The notes: generated from the sequence alone by a model not told the origin. A stretch of 64,000 bases of DNA from Flavobacterium inviolabile (GCF_013389455.1 NZ_CP058278.1:3224001-3288000); one strand, 5' to 3'; counted from the first letter of the stretch, positions 25,244-35,079 are shown. Numbers and translations are program-made.

Positions 25244-25765
25244 TTTCTTATAATTCAGCAATCCAAGATAAGGATCTCCTTCAATATGCAGCAATTTTGC
25301 AAAAGCAGGTTCTGTTTTCATTCCTGTGCTTTTCAAATCGATTATTTTATCTCTGAAAGCACTCCCCTTTTCCTGAAGAATCTGGTATTCGATTAGCATG
25401 TGGCGGTAGCCGTTTTGTTCTTTTACCGGCAAATGCTGTCCGAAGATTTCAATTTCAAAGCCATCAGCAAAAAAATTCGCAATTACCGTATCTTCTCCAT
25501 TAATGACTGTATTGCACCATGTAAAACCGGGATATCCGGAAAAGCTATGCTTTAACACTTCAATAAAGTCTTCTTTTACATTCCAGCAGCAAACGATATC
25601 CAGATCGCTTGAAGCTATCGCAATATCAATCGGGATTGTTCCTACCAAAACGGGTGTAAAACCGGCAAGCTTATCGAAAACCGTATGGGTTGTTAATACA
25701 TCATAACTTCGTCGTTGCAGCTCGTTTCCGGCTTTCAGATAGTCAAGGGTATCAAATTGATCCAA
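25241..25765 (-). CDS. DUF4269-domain protein (nucleotidyltransferase-like)
   Basis: A 174-residue protein of the DUF4269 family. The segment GTIPIDIAIASSDLDIVC (about 42-59) resembles the GS-x10-DxD region of minimal nucleotidyltransferases, with SDLDIV giving the acidic pair. No reaction has been settled for this family. It is co-directional with the DUF1456 gene, which ends 4 nt upstream, so the two are probably translated from one message. Confidence 0.8.
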   Translation of the reverse strand: MDQFDTLDYLKAGNELQRRSYDVLTTHTVFDKLAGFTPVLVGTIPIDIAIASSDLDIVCCWNVKEDFIEVLKHSFSGYPGFTWCNTVINGEDTVIANFFADGFEIEIFGQHLPVKEQNGYRHMLIEYQILQEKGSAFRDKIIDLKSTGMKTEPAFAKLLHIEGDPYLGLLNYKK

Positions 25766-25769
25766 AGGC

Positions 25770-26198
25770 TTATGAATTCTTATTCTTTCCGTTTTTAAAC
25801 CTTACTTTTTCTACGATAGGCTGTTGCTTTTTCTGCTTGAACGGTGCTTTTTTAGGTGCAGGTTTCTTTTTCTCTTCCTGTTTTGGTTTTGGCGTAAATT
25901 CCTGTTTTTTCACAGCTGTTGCGGCCGTTTTAACGCCTTCTTTATTTTTCTCCAAAACTTCCATCGGGTTTTTAGGGTTTTCTTTCGTTCCTCTAAGATG
26001 GATAACTAATCCGTTCAAAAAGTTACGCAAAACCTGATCACCACACTCCATAAATTTAGGATGGTCTTCATTACGGAAAAAGTTACCGATTTCCCCTTTG
26101 GAAATTCTAAAATCCACCAGTTCTAAAATGGCTACGATTTGATCATCCCGTAATTGTAAAGCTACACGAAGCTTTTTAAAGATATCATTATTGTTCAT
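25770..26198 (-). CDS. DUF1456 (YehS-like) protein
   Basis: A 142-residue protein. The N-terminal 70 residues hold two copies of the DUF1456 unit (NNDIFKKLRVALQLRDDQIV and GDQVLRNFLNGLVIHLRG). The C-terminal part is low complexity, rich in Lys and Pro (PKPKQEEKKKPAPKK), and probably disordered and nucleic-acid interacting. Function is unknown. It heads a two-gene operon with the DUF4269 gene and has a -7 element at 26218. Confidence 0.82.
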   Translation of the reverse strand: MNNNDIFKKLRVALQLRDDQIVAILELVDFRISKGEIGNFFRNEDHPKFMECGDQVLRNFLNGLVIHLRGTKENPKNPMEVLEKNKEGVKTAATAVKKQEFTPKPKQEEKKKPAPKKAPFKQKKQQPIVEKVRFKNGKNKNS

Positions 26199-26217
26199 TA
26201 GTCGAAAAATTATCCTT

Positions 26218-26225
26218 CAAAGATA
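26218..26225 (-). promoter_or_regulatory. Predicted DUF1456 -7 element
   Basis: TATCTTTG on the minus strand, 19 nt before the ATG. It lies close to the divergent promoter of the TerB-like gene. Confidence 0.5.
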
Positions 26226-26246
26226 CATAAAATCAACGGTCCCTTT

Positions 26247-26273
26247 TTTGATTCCGATTTTAATTTACTTTTG
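26247..26273 (+). promoter_or_regulatory. Predicted TerB-like gene promoter
   Basis: TTTG, 15 nt, then TACTTTTG, 14 nt before the ATG at 26288. The spacing is a little short for the Bacteroidetes pattern. Confidence 0.5.
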
Positions 26274-26287
26274 CAAAAAATATTATC

Positions 26288-26689
26288 ATGAATACTTACG
26301 AAGAAAGAATCAGTCTTCTCTCAGAAATGATTGCTTTTGCTATAGTCGATGGGGAATTACACGACAATGAATACGACTTTTTAGCCATCGTTGCCGAAGA
26401 GCTTGGCATTGAGAAGTCCGTTTTTTTAAGTCTTTTCGACAAGCAGAAAGAGATTGTCATTATAAAAGACGAGCACCAGCGCATTATGCAATTCTACCGT
26501 TTGGCGTTGCTGATGCATGTTGATGATGTTTTACACGAACGGGAAGTAAGAGCGATTAATGAGATTGGCATTAAGATGGGATTGAATCCAATGGGCATTC
26601 GCAAAACATTAAAAGCAATGGAAGATTCTCCTAATAAAATGGTGGCCGCGGAGTTTTTGATCTGCGCCTTTGAAGAACAGCATAATTAA
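26288..26689 (+). CDS. TerB-like helical protein
   Basis: A 133-residue all-helical protein resembling the TerB / DjlA N-terminal fold: MIAFAIVDGELHDNEYDFL and LLMHVDDVLHEREV carry paired acidic residues in similar places, as in TerB metal-binding repeats. It has no UvrB or helicase motif, so any excinuclease label would come only from its neighbour. Its role is unknown. It converges on uvrB; its last codons are part of a hairpin (26673-26703). Confidence 0.72.
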   Translation: MNTYEERISLLSEMIAFAIVDGELHDNEYDFLAIVAEELGIEKSVFLSLFDKQKEIVIIKDEHQRIMQFYRLALLMHVDDVLHEREVRAINEIGIKMGLNPMGIRKTLKAMEDSPNKMVAAEFLICAFEEQHN

Positions 26690-26703
26690 ACAATGCTGTT
26701 CTT
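26673..26703. terminator. Hairpin across the TerB-like stop codon
   Basis: An 11-bp perfect stem (26673-26683 with 26693-26703) and 9-nt loop span the stop at 26689, between two convergent genes. Neither side has a strong T run, so its role as terminator is uncertain. Confidence 0.45.
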
Positions 26704-26719
26704 TAAAAACACATAACTC

Positions 26720-28708
26720 TTATACTTTTTCCTGTAATACTTTTATTTCGTCTCTTAATTTTGCGGCCTGCATAAAGTCCAGATCTTTAGCCGCTTTTTC
26801 CATGGCTTTGCGTTTTTCACGTATGATCTTTTCAATTTCCGGTTTAGACAGATAGGCTGTTTCCGGTTCCGCAGCACGTGCGGCAGTCTTTTCCTGTTCG
26901 TAAGAGGCAGCCGAATTTTTCATCAGCGCGCTTTCAATCTTTTTATTCAGTCCTTTCGGAACCAGATTGTGCTTGGTGTTATAATCAATCTGTTTTTGTC
27001 TGCGGTAGTTCGTTTCATCAATTGTTTTCTGCATACTTGCCGTAATCTTATCGGCATACATTATTGCCTTCCCGTTCACATTACGCGCAGCACGTCCCAC
27101 CGTCTGCGTCAGTGAACGATGGCTTCTCAGGAATCCTTCCTTATCGGCGTCCAGAATAGCAACCAGGGAAACTTCCGGTAAGTCCAGTCCTTCACGCAGC
27201 AGGTTTACCCCGATTAATACATCAAACAGTCCTTTTCGTAAATCCTGCATGATCTCCACCCGTTCCAGTGTGTCCACTTCCGAATGAATATAACGGCAGC
27301 GTATTGAAACTTTGGCTAAATATTTAGCCAGTTCTTCCGCCATACGTTTGGTCAGCGTTGTCACTAAAACCCTTTCATCGGCTTCACAGCGCAATTGAAT
27401 TTCTTCTATTAAATCGTCAATCTGGTTCTGGCTTGGCCGTATCTCGATAATCGGATCGAGCAATCCTGTAGGACGAATGATCTGTTCTACATAAATCCCT
27501 TCCGATTTTTGCAATTCATAATCTGCCGGTGTTGCCGAAACATAAATCACCTGGTTTTGCATGCCTTCAAATTCTTCAAACTTCAACGGTCGGTTGTCCA
27601 TTGCTGCCGGAAGGCGGAAGCCGTATTCCACCAGGTTTTCTTTACGGGAACGATCCCCGCCATACATGGCATGAACCTGCGAAATGGTTACGTGGCTTTC
27701 GTCCACAACCATTAGGAAATCATCCGGAAAGTAATCCAGTAAGCAGAACGGACGTGTTCCGGGCGCTCTTCCGTCCAGATAACGGGAGTAGTTTTCAATT
27801 CCGGAGCAATAACCCAGTTCACGGATCATCTCCAAATCAAAATTCGTACGTTCTTCCAAACGTTTTGCTTCAAGATGCTTGCCTATTTCTTTAAAATAAT
27901 CGACCTGTTTTACCAAATCCTGCTGGATTTCCCAGATAGCATTCTGCAAAACATCCGGCGAGGTTACAAACATATTGGCCGGGTAGATATTCAGTTTGTC
28001 ATATTTCTCCAAAACCTGAGCTGTTTTGACATCAAAAGCTTCTATTTCTTCAATTTCATCACCAAAGAAGTGAATCCGGAACGGTTCATCACCATAACTT
28101 GGAAATACTTCTACCGTGTCGCCTTTGATCCGGAAAGTCCCAGGCGTAAATTCTGCTTCGGTACGGGCATACAAGCTCTGAACCAAACGGTGCAATAATT
28201 TGGTCCGGGAAATGGTCTGATTCTGTTCGATGGAAACCACGTTTTTCTGGAATTCCACCGGGTTACCAATACCGTATAAACAGGAAACCGAAGCCACTAC
28301 CAACACGTCCCTCCTACCGGATAACAGTGATGAAGTGGTACTCAATCGCATTTTTTCCAGTTCTTCATTAATGGACAGATCCTTTTCAATATAGGTTCCC
28401 GTTACCGGAATAAAAGCTTCCGGCTGATAGTAGTCGTAGTAAGAAACAAAGTATTCCACAGCATTGTTCGGGAAGAATTGCTTGAATTCCGAATACAGCT
28501 GTGCGGCCAGTGTTTTGTTGTGTGCCAGCACCAATGTAGGCCGCTGCACTTCCTGGATAACATTGGCTACCGTAAACGTTTTTCCGGAACCCGTTACCCC
28601 TAACAAAGTCTGAAAACGCTCTCCGTTATCAACTCCTTTACTCAGTTTATCTATAGCCTGCGGCTGATCACCTGTTGGCTTATAATCGGAAACAACTTGG
28701 AATTTCAT
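26720..28708 (-). CDS. uvrB: Excinuclease ABC subunit B
   Basis: A 662-residue DNA-repair helicase of normal length. UvrB verifies damage with UvrA and recruits UvrC. Seen are Walker A GVTGSGKT (37-44), the beta-hairpin region around YYDYYQPEAFIP, the DESHV box, helicase motifs with GRAARNVNGKAIMYAD, and the C-terminal UVR domain (about 625-660) that binds UvrC. All key motifs are intact. A perfect promoter pair lies at 28736-28764. Confidence 0.98.
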   Translation of the reverse strand: MKFQVVSDYKPTGDQPQAIDKLSKGVDNGERFQTLLGVTGSGKTFTVANVIQEVQRPTLVLAHNKTLAAQLYSEFKQFFPNNAVEYFVSYYDYYQPEAFIPVTGTYIEKDLSINEELEKMRLSTTSSLLSGRRDVLVVASVSCLYGIGNPVEFQKNVVSIEQNQTISRTKLLHRLVQSLYARTEAEFTPGTFRIKGDTVEVFPSYGDEPFRIHFFGDEIEEIEAFDVKTAQVLEKYDKLNIYPANMFVTSPDVLQNAIWEIQQDLVKQVDYFKEIGKHLEAKRLEERTNFDLEMIRELGYCSGIENYSRYLDGRAPGTRPFCLLDYFPDDFLMVVDESHVTISQVHAMYGGDRSRKENLVEYGFRLPAAMDNRPLKFEEFEGMQNQVIYVSATPADYELQKSEGIYVEQIIRPTGLLDPIIEIRPSQNQIDDLIEEIQLRCEADERVLVTTLTKRMAEELAKYLAKVSIRCRYIHSEVDTLERVEIMQDLRKGLFDVLIGVNLLREGLDLPEVSLVAILDADKEGFLRSHRSLTQTVGRAARNVNGKAIMYADKITASMQKTIDETNYRRQKQIDYNTKHNLVPKGLNKKIESALMKNSAASYEQEKTAARAAEPETAYLSKPEIEKIIREKRKAMEKAAKDLDFMQAAKLRDEIKVLQEKV

Positions 28709-28735
28709 CTGTTAATTTGAAGTATTTGACAAACA

Positions 28736-28764
28736 CAAAGGTACAAAGGAAAATACTAATTCAA
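28736..28764 (-). promoter_or_regulatory. Predicted uvrB promoter
   Basis: On the minus strand: TTG, 18 nt, then TACCTTTG, 27 nt before the uvrB ATG. Confidence 0.65.
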
Positions 28765-28814
28765 TTATAAAATGAAAGGATGCTTTTAGTGTCTTTTCTT
28801 TTATTTCTAAAAAC

Positions 28815-28845
28815 AAAAGAGGCCTGAAAATTCAGACCTCTTTTT
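28815..28845 (-). terminator. Intrinsic terminator after valS
   Basis: A 14-bp stem with one wobble pair (AAAAGAGGCCTGAA with TTCAGACCTCTTTT) and a T run, 20 nt past the valS stop. Confidence 0.85.
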
Positions 28846-28863
28846 ATGTAGTTATGCCAATTT

Positions 28864-31497
28864 TTATTGTAAACCGGCTAAGCTTTGTTCTATCGTTGCA
28901 ATTTTAGCCAAAGCATCTGCTTCTTTCTGGCGTTCGATCGCTACAACTTTTTCCGGTGCCGAATTCACAAATTTTTCATTTGCGAGTTTCGCCTGTACCG
29001 ATTTCAGGAATCCTTTATTGTAGTTAAGTTCTTCCGTTAATTTTGTGATCTCTTCTTCCACATTAATATTTCCGGTAATCGGAATAAAATATTCATTGGA
29101 TTTCACACGGTAGGATAACGCTCCGTCAACTTTGTCCGTAACATATTCCAAAGCGCTGATGTTTCCAAGCTTTGTGATAATTACATCAAAGAATGTCGTT
29201 GCATTTTCATTGTTCACTACTTTCAATTCAATTGTATCCTTAAAAGGAATGTTTTTGTCTTTTCTGATCGTACGAATACCGGAAATTACTTCCGTAGCAA
29301 AGTCGAATTCTGCAATAAGCGTTTCGTTTACGGTTTGTGCTTTCGGCCATTCTGCAATGATCAGGGCTTCTTTCTCTGATCGTTCAGCAATGTGCTGCCA
29401 GATTTCTTCGGTCAGGAACGGCATGAACGGATGTAATAATTTCAGGTTCGCTTCCAGCATTTCAATCGCACTGTTAAAAGTAACACTGTCAATCGGCTGC
29501 TGATAACCCGGTTTAATCATTTCCAGGAACCACGAACAGAAATCATCCCAAACCAGCTTATACGTTGCCATTAAAGCATCGGAAATTCTGTATTTCTCAA
29601 AATGGTCTTCAATTTCAGCTAATGTTTTCTGTAATTTGGCTTCATACCATTCTACAGCAACTTTAGCATATTCCGGCTGGGCAATGCTTTCGCTTACTTC
29701 CCATCCTTTGATCAGACGGAATGCATTCCAGATTTTATTACTGAATGCTTTCCCCTGGTTGCACAGTTCTTCATCAAACAGGATATCATTTCCGGCAGCT
29801 GCACTTAACAATAATCCTGCACGAACACCATCGGCTCCGAATTTCTCAATCAAATCCAACGGATCCGGTGAGTTTCCAAGCGATTTCGACATTTTCCGGC
29901 GTTGGTTATCACGTACCAATCCGGTTAAATATACATTCGTAAACGGTTTTTCTCCGGCATATTCATAACCGGCAATGATCATACGGGCTACCCAGAAGAA
30001 CAAAATGTCCGGTCCGGTTACCAGGTCATTGGTAGGATAATAGTATTTATACTCCGGATTTTCAGGATCCATGATGCCTCCGAAAACGGATATCGGCCAT
30101 AACCAGGACGAGAACCAGGTATCCAAAGCATCTACATCCTGTCTTAAATCATCGGCTGTTAAAATCTGGTTACCTGTTTTTTGTATTGCCAGCGCCAACG
30201 CTTCTTCTCTGGTTTCTGCAACAACAAAATCTTCTTTTCCGTCACCATAATAGTATGCCGGAATTTGTTGTCCCCACCATAACTGACGGGAAATATTCCA
30301 GTCACGGATGTTTTCCATCCAATGGCGGTATGTATTGTTAAAACGGCTTGGATATAGTTTTACATCCTCGGTTTCCAAAACAGCTTTTATTGCCGGTTTT
30401 ACCAAATCTTCCATTTTAAGGAACCACTGATCTGACAATCTCGGTTCAATAACCGCTTTGGTTCTTTCGGAAGTACCTACTTTATTAATATGTGTTTCCA
30501 CTTTTACCAAAGCACCAAGCGTTTCCAGTTCCTGAGCAATTTCCTCACGAACAACGAAACGGTCTTTCCCCTGATAGTGTAATCCGAAAGCGTTTAATGT
30601 GGCATCATCATTGAAGATGTCAATAATCTCCAGATTGTGTTTTTCGCCTAATTCTTTATCGTTTACATCGTGTGCCGGTGTAACTTTTAAGCAGCCTGTA
30701 CCAAATTCCATATCCACATATTCGTCGAAAATAATCGGAATAACGCGGTTGCAAATCGGCACAATTACTCTTTTCCCTTTTAAGTGGAAATATCGTTCAT
30801 CTTCCGGGTGAATACAGATTGCTGTATCGCCTAAAATAGTTTCCGGACGTGTTGTCGCGATCGTTACATATTCTTCGCTGTCTTCAATCTGGTATCGTAA
30901 ATGGTATAATTTCCCCTGGCGTTCTTCGTAGATAACTTCTTCATCCGACAACGTTGTTTTCGCTTCCGGATCCCAGTTTACCATTCGGTAACCACGATAA
31001 ATCAGTCCTTTATTGTATAAATCAACAAAAGAACGGATAACGGAAGCCGACATATCCGGATCCATTGTAAACTTGGTTCTTTCCCAATCGCAGGAAGCAC
31101 CCAGTTTTTTCAGCTGATCCAGGATTACGCCACCGTATTTATCGGTCCATTCCCAGGCATGTTTCAGGAATTCTTCACGGGATAAATCGTTTTTATTAAT
31201 CCCTTCTGCTTTTAGCTTGGCTACTACTTTAGCTTCAGTAGCAATGGAAGCATGGTCGGTTCCGGGAACCCAGCAGGCATTAAATCCTTTTAAACGAGCT
31301 CTACGAATCAATACATCCTGGATCGTATTGTTCAGCATATGTCCCATGTGCAGTACTCCTGTGACGTTTGGCGGCGGAATTACAATTGTGTACGGAGTTC
31401 TGTGGTCAGGTTCCGAGTGAAAATAATTGTTCTTCATCCAGTAGTCGTACCATTTCTGTTCTACTGCCTTGGCGTCAAATTGAGCTGGAATTGTCAT
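28864..31497 (-). CDS. valS: Valyl-tRNA synthetase
   Basis: An 877-residue class I synthetase. The open frame reaches 31539 but the ATG at 31497 gives the family N-terminus ([20 protein letters not shown]). HIGH is seen as HMGH in [13 protein letters not shown] and KMSKS as [16 protein letters not shown]; the editing domain with [12 protein letters not shown] is present. The C-terminal coiled coil (about 810-877, [13 protein letters not shown]) is the Val-tRNA binding arm. It charges tRNA-Val in the cytoplasm. It is monocistronic. Confidence 0.98.
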   Translation of the reverse strand: MTIPAQFDAKAVEQKWYDYWMKNNYFHSEPDHRTPYTIVIPPPNVTGVLHMGHMLNNTIQDVLIRRARLKGFNACWVPGTDHASIATEAKVVAKLKAEGINKNDLSREEFLKHAWEWTDKYGGVILDQLKKLGASCDWERTKFTMDPDMSASVIRSFVDLYNKGLIYRGYRMVNWDPEAKTTLSDEEVIYEERQGKLYHLRYQIEDSEEYVTIATTRPETILGDTAICIHPEDERYFHLKGKRVIVPICNRVIPIIFDEYVDMEFGTGCLKVTPAHDVNDKELGEKHNLEIIDIFNDDATLNAFGLHYQGKDRFVVREEIAQELETLGALVKVETHINKVGTSERTKAVIEPRLSDQWFLKMEDLVKPAIKAVLETEDVKLYPSRFNNTYRHWMENIRDWNISRQLWWGQQIPAYYYGDGKEDFVVAETREEALALAIQKTGNQILTADDLRQDVDALDTWFSSWLWPISVFGGIMDPENPEYKYYYPTNDLVTGPDILFFWVARMIIAGYEYAGEKPFTNVYLTGLVRDNQRRKMSKSLGNSPDPLDLIEKFGADGVRAGLLLSAAAGNDILFDEELCNQGKAFSNKIWNAFRLIKGWEVSESIAQPEYAKVAVEWYEAKLQKTLAEIEDHFEKYRISDALMATYKLVWDDFCSWFLEMIKPGYQQPIDSVTFNSAIEMLEANLKLLHPFMPFLTEEIWQHIAERSEKEALIIAEWPKAQTVNETLIAEFDFATEVISGIRTIRKDKNIPFKDTIELKVVNNENATTFFDVIITKLGNISALEYVTDKVDGALSYRVKSNEYFIPITGNINVEEEITKLTEELNYNKGFLKSVQAKLANEKFVNSAPEKVVAIERQKEADALAKIATIEQSLAGLQ

Positions 31498-31798
31498 ATA
31501 TAGTCTTCGTTTATTTTTCTTGTGTTTATAATAATCCATCGGCTAATCGCTTAGCAATGATGGCAATAAAAATCTTTTTCGCAAATTCAAAGATAGAAAA
31601 CGGGCAGTAAGAAAATGGCTTTAAAAAAAGCACTGACGTTTCGATTCCAAAAAAGATATTGCTTTTTTGGTACACTTTTTGCAAATTATCTCGCAAAAGT
31701 AATTATATCTGAGCAAATAAAAAAAGAGCGTTAAAATATTTGTTCATTTATTAAAACAATGTAATTTTACAATAACAATAAAAAAAACTAAATTAAAA
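31498..31798. other. Divergent intergenic region between valS and the DUF1573 gene
   Basis: About 300 nt of AT-rich DNA. I see a -7 element for valS (31588-31595) and no convincing promoter for the plus-strand gene. No open frame or structured RNA is evident. Confidence 0.6.
31588..31595 (-). promoter_or_regulatory. Predicted valS -7 element
   Basis: TATCTTTG on the minus strand, about 90 nt upstream of the valS ATG. No clear -33 partner. Confidence 0.45.
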
Positions 31799-32233
31799 AT
31801 GAAAAAATTATTAGGATTAGTTGCAGTATTAGCATTTAGTGTTGCTTCATATGCTCAAAAAGGACCAAAAATCGAATTTAAAGCAAAAGACAACACTATT
31901 GATTATGGTGTAGTATCTAAAGATTCTGACAATGGTATCAGATCTTTCGAGTTCAAAAACACTGGTGATGCTCCTCTAATTATTACGAATGTACAATCTA
32001 CTTGCGGATGTACTGTTCCATCTAAACCGACTGAGCCTATTATGCCTGGTAAAACCGGAAAAATTGATGTAAAATACAACATGAATCCTGGTAAAATCAG
32101 CAAAACCATCACTGTAGAATCAAATGCTGTTAACTATGAAGGTGGTAAAGTTGCTTTAAGAATTAAAGGTGAAGTAATCGTAAAACAAGAGGCTGGAGTT
32201 CTTGAAAAACCTAAAACAACTCCACAATCGTAA
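31799..32233 (+). CDS. Secreted DUF1573-domain protein
   Basis: A 144-residue exported protein. Residues 1-19 are a signal peptide (ending ASYAQ). The rest is a single Ig-like DUF1573 domain with DYGVVSKDSDNGIRSFEFKN, the conserved STCGCTVPS block (about 69-77), and PGKTGKIDVKYN. The domain resembles ASH/MSP modules found on Bacteroidetes surface and periplasmic proteins. No sorting domain follows, so it is probably periplasmic. Function is unknown. Confidence 0.85.
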   Translation: MKKLLGLVAVLAFSVASYAQKGPKIEFKAKDNTIDYGVVSKDSDNGIRSFEFKNTGDAPLIITNVQSTCGCTVPSKPTEPIMPGKTGKIDVKYNMNPGKISKTITVESNAVNYEGGKVALRIKGEVIVKQEAGVLEKPKTTPQS

Positions 32234-32252
32234 CAACATTACTTATTGATAC

Positions 32253-32281
32253 AAAAGCCCTGTTAATACAGGGCTTTTTTT
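32253..32281. terminator. Bidirectional intrinsic terminator
   Basis: Stem AAAAGCCCTGT with ACAGGGCTTTT and a 4-nt loop, between the DUF1573 gene and the convergent protease gene. Confidence 0.88.
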
Positions 32282-32282
32282 A

Positions 32283-33611
32283 TTACAAGAGCTTTCTGAG
32301 CTTAATTTCATAATCCAGAATTTTTCCATCCCTCTCCACCTGAATCTTTATTATTTTATTTTCTTCCGACTGCAATAACTCGTTTATGCGCTGTTTCGAA
32401 AGGTTGTGAACATTCTTTTTATCAATCTTTAAAACCTTGTCTCCGGCTTTCAGACCGGCCTCCTCTCCGGGTGATTTTTTCCGGACGCTGGCGATCTCAA
32501 ATACCGGTTTCAAAATGAATTTGTATTTAAAACTGGAATTATCAAAAACAATATCATTCATATTGATCGCTCCCATCGGTAAGGCTTTATCGACCTGGCT
32601 TTTGGCTGATTCCTGCACCCATTCTACTCCATTGTGCTGTATTTCGATTCCGCTCATATTATAGTTAAACGGATCTTCATACATATTGTTTGTCTTTACA
32701 AGAATCCTGGATTCTTCATAATCCACCATGACCGTAAACCGCTTAATGATTTCCCCGCCCAAAGAGCCGTTCCGGTCTTTAATGATCCGCAGCTGCCTGT
32801 AGGATGTCGTATCCGGATAAGAAACCAAAGGGTCTTTAAAGGTGAAATGTGCCGTTTTGATTTCTGATAAACGTGATTTTTTACCGTGAATAGTACCGCC
32901 TATTCCTTCTCCGAGCACATCTTCAAAATATTTATCATTACACTTTATCCTGTCATCTTCAAACAGCCACAGTCCGTCTGTAAGTCCTGTATCGAATAAC
33001 AACTTTAGCTGCATTTCTTTCTGATCCAGCCGGGCATGAACATCCACATAAGGTCTTCCGTTAACAATGCTCAAAGGAATACTGGTAAACGATTTTAATC
33101 TCCTTTTTTTCAATACATCCCTATTTTTATATAGAGTAATCTTCTTTTTAATATAATTAATCTCTACCAGGTGATTTCTAAAAAAAGAGTACCCCAATAT
33201 CCCATTAACCGGTATTCCTATTCTGGAGGAAAAATTCAGATTGTCGTCCAGGATTACCAATATCTCAAAATTTGTATCGACATAATCACTCACATTCATT
33301 TTGTTACGCTGTGACAACAATCCTTCCGCTTCTTCTTCATTTCCCAAACCGGATATTTTTATTTTTTTAGTATTGAAAAGCTGCACGGTATCATTTTGCG
33401 GAAAACTGAAAATCAGGGAAGGTTCCGATCCGGAATCCAGTAACATATTGAGCCTGGTGTTATTTATTTCAACGGGAATAATAATCAGGTTATCAACAAA
33501 GACAAAAGGTATCGTGATTTTATCTTTTGAAGATTTCCACTGAAATCCATCCTGGGCGGCGATGGAATTAGGATATGTGATTAACAAAAAAAGAAAAAAG
33601 ATTAATCGCAT
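32283..33611 (-). CDS. Exported retropepsin-like aspartyl protease with PDZ domain
   Basis: A 442-residue protein. Residues 1-19 are a signal peptide (ending IAAQ). Two aspartyl-protease halves follow: LLDSGSEPSL with Asp59 and LLFDTGLTDG with Asp207. The C-terminal part (about 365-440) is a PDZ domain (KSPGEEAGLKAGDKVLKID). Retropepsins have one DTG per chain and dimerise; here both motifs lie in one chain, so an internal pair is likely. The active site looks intact. The substrate is unknown; a periplasmic location is likely. A related gene lies at 56701-57879. Confidence 0.86.
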   Translation of the reverse strand: MRLIFFLFLLITYPNSIAAQDGFQWKSSKDKITIPFVFVDNLIIIPVEINNTRLNMLLDSGSEPSLIFSFPQNDTVQLFNTKKIKISGLGNEEEAEGLLSQRNKMNVSDYVDTNFEILVILDDNLNFSSRIGIPVNGILGYSFFRNHLVEINYIKKKITLYKNRDVLKKRRLKSFTSIPLSIVNGRPYVDVHARLDQKEMQLKLLFDTGLTDGLWLFEDDRIKCNDKYFEDVLGEGIGGTIHGKKSRLSEIKTAHFTFKDPLVSYPDTTSYRQLRIIKDRNGSLGGEIIKRFTVMVDYEESRILVKTNNMYEDPFNYNMSGIEIQHNGVEWVQESAKSQVDKALPMGAINMNDIVFDNSSFKYKFILKPVFEIASVRKKSPGEEAGLKAGDKVLKIDKKNVHNLSKQRINELLQSEENKIIKIQVERDGKILDYEIKLRKLL

Positions 33612-33736
33612 AAATTAAATTTTTCTTAAATCTAAGAAATAGTTCCGATATTTCCTATTAATAAAGGATTTTAGCCCCGATATTTTTATGAATTTCCTAA
33701 AAAAAGTCGCAAATTTGTGCATCAAAAATATTAACC

Positions 33737-34930
33737 ATGCCTAAAGTTTCATTAAAAGGGCAACAGATGCCTGAATCACCAATTAGAAAATTGGTTCCTT
33801 ATGCAGAAATTGCTAAAAAGAAAGGTCATAAAGTATATCATTTAAATATTGGCCAACCGGATATCAAAACTCCGGAAGTAGCTTTGAATGCTGTAAAAAA
33901 CACCGATATCACTGTTTTAGAATACAGCCACTCTGCTGGTTTTGAAAGCTACAGAAATAAACTTTCAAAGTATTATCAGGATCACGGTCTTCCTATTAAC
34001 CAGGCAGATATCATTATTACTACCGGTGGTTCTGAAGCCTTGCTTTTTGCAATGGGAAGTACTATGGATACTAATGATGAAATCATTATCCCTGAGCCTT
34101 TTTATGCAAATTACAATGGTTTTTCTACTGCTTCCGGCGTAAAGGTAGTACCTGTGATTTCTACTATAGATACCGGGTTTGCTTTACCTCCGATCAGTGA
34201 TTTTGAAAAATTGATTACTCCGAAAACAAAAGCAATCTTAATCTGTAATCCGGGTAATCCAACCGGTTATCTGTATTCTAAAGAAGAAATAATGCAGTTA
34301 GCCGAATTGGTTAAAAAACATGATCTTTTCCTGATTGCTGATGAAGTTTACCGTGAATTCACTTATGACGGAGACAAACATTACTCGGTAATGAATATTG
34401 AAGGATTAGAAGAGAATGCAATTATGATTGATTCTGTTTCGAAACGATACAGTATGTGCGGAGCAAGAATCGGCTGTATTGTTTCTAAAAATAAAGAAGT
34501 AATGGCAACTGCGATGAAGTTTGCACAGGCGCGTTTAAGCCCGCCAACTTTTGCTCAAATTGCCAGTGAAGCTGCTTTAGAAACTCCTCAAAGTTACTTT
34601 GATGATGTAATTACGGAATATAAAGATCGCAGAGACACTTTAATTGCCGAATTGAATAAGATTGAAGGTGTAAAAGTAGCAACTCCAAAAGGAGCTTTTT
34701 ACTGCATTGCAAAACTACCGATTAAGAACGCTGATGATTTTGCACAATGGTTACTGGAAAGCTATGATTTAAACGGAGAGACCGTTATGGTTGCTCCAGC
34801 TGCAGGTTTTTACTCTACACCAAATGTAGGACTTGACGAAGTACGAATTGCTTATGTTTTAAAGAAAGAAGATTTAATTCAGTCTGTTAAAATTCTAAAA
34901 GAAGCACTTCAGGCTTACAACAATAAATAA
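33737..34930 (+). CDS. PLP-dependent class I aminotransferase
   Basis: A 397-residue fold-type I aminotransferase of the AspC-like group. Key residues seen are the cofactor phosphate turn TTGGSEALLFAM, CNPGNPTGYLY with the Asn that contacts PLP, ADEVYREF with Asp and Tyr, and the Schiff-base Lys in DSVSKRYSMCGARIG. It transfers amino groups between amino acids and 2-oxo acids in the cytoplasm; the substrate is probably aspartate or a related acid, but this is not certain. It is monocistronic and is followed by two hairpin terminators. Confidence 0.93.
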   Translation: MPKVSLKGQQMPESPIRKLVPYAEIAKKKGHKVYHLNIGQPDIKTPEVALNAVKNTDITVLEYSHSAGFESYRNKLSKYYQDHGLPINQADIIITTGGSEALLFAMGSTMDTNDEIIIPEPFYANYNGFSTASGVKVVPVISTIDTGFALPPISDFEKLITPKTKAILICNPGNPTGYLYSKEEIMQLAELVKKHDLFLIADEVYREFTYDGDKHYSVMNIEGLEENAIMIDSVSKRYSMCGARIGCIVSKNKEVMATAMKFAQARLSPPTFAQIASEAALETPQSYFDDVITEYKDRRDTLIAELNKIEGVKVATPKGAFYCIAKLPIKNADDFAQWLLESYDLNGETVMVAPAAGFYSTPNVGLDEVRIAYVLKKEDLIQSVKILKEALQAYNNK

Positions 34931-34933
34931 TAT

Positions 34934-34962
34934 AAAAGCCTCATTTAAGTGAGGCTTTTTTT
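34934..34962 (+). terminator. First of three tandem terminators
   Basis: Hairpin with stem AAAAGCCTCA and complement, followed by seven T. It lies 4 nt after the aminotransferase stop. Confidence 0.88.
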
Positions 34963-34967
34963 AGCTC

Positions 34968-34996
34968 AAAGGCAACCGTTATGGTTGCCTTTTTTT
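34968..34996 (+). terminator. Second tandem terminator
   Basis: Stem AAAGGCAACC (34968-34977) with GGTTGCCTTT (34983-34992) and a T run, right after the first. Confidence 0.85.
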
Positions 34997-35023
34997 ATGG
35001 TGATAACCTTTGCTAACAAACAT

Positions 35024-35053
35024 AAAAAACCCGCTCTTTTGAGCGGGCTTTTT
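35024..35053. terminator. Third tandem terminator, shared with the giant adhesin gene
   Basis: Stem CCCGCTC (35030-35036) with GAGCGGG (35041-35047), flanked by A and T runs on both sides. It lies past the stop of the minus-strand adhesin gene. Confidence 0.88.
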
Positions 35054-35079
35054 ACATTATTATCACAATCTAAAGCTAA

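Noticed and set aside
26288..26689. Excinuclease subunit label for the gene beside uvrB
   Set aside because: The protein is a small TerB-like helical protein with no nuclease or helicase motif.
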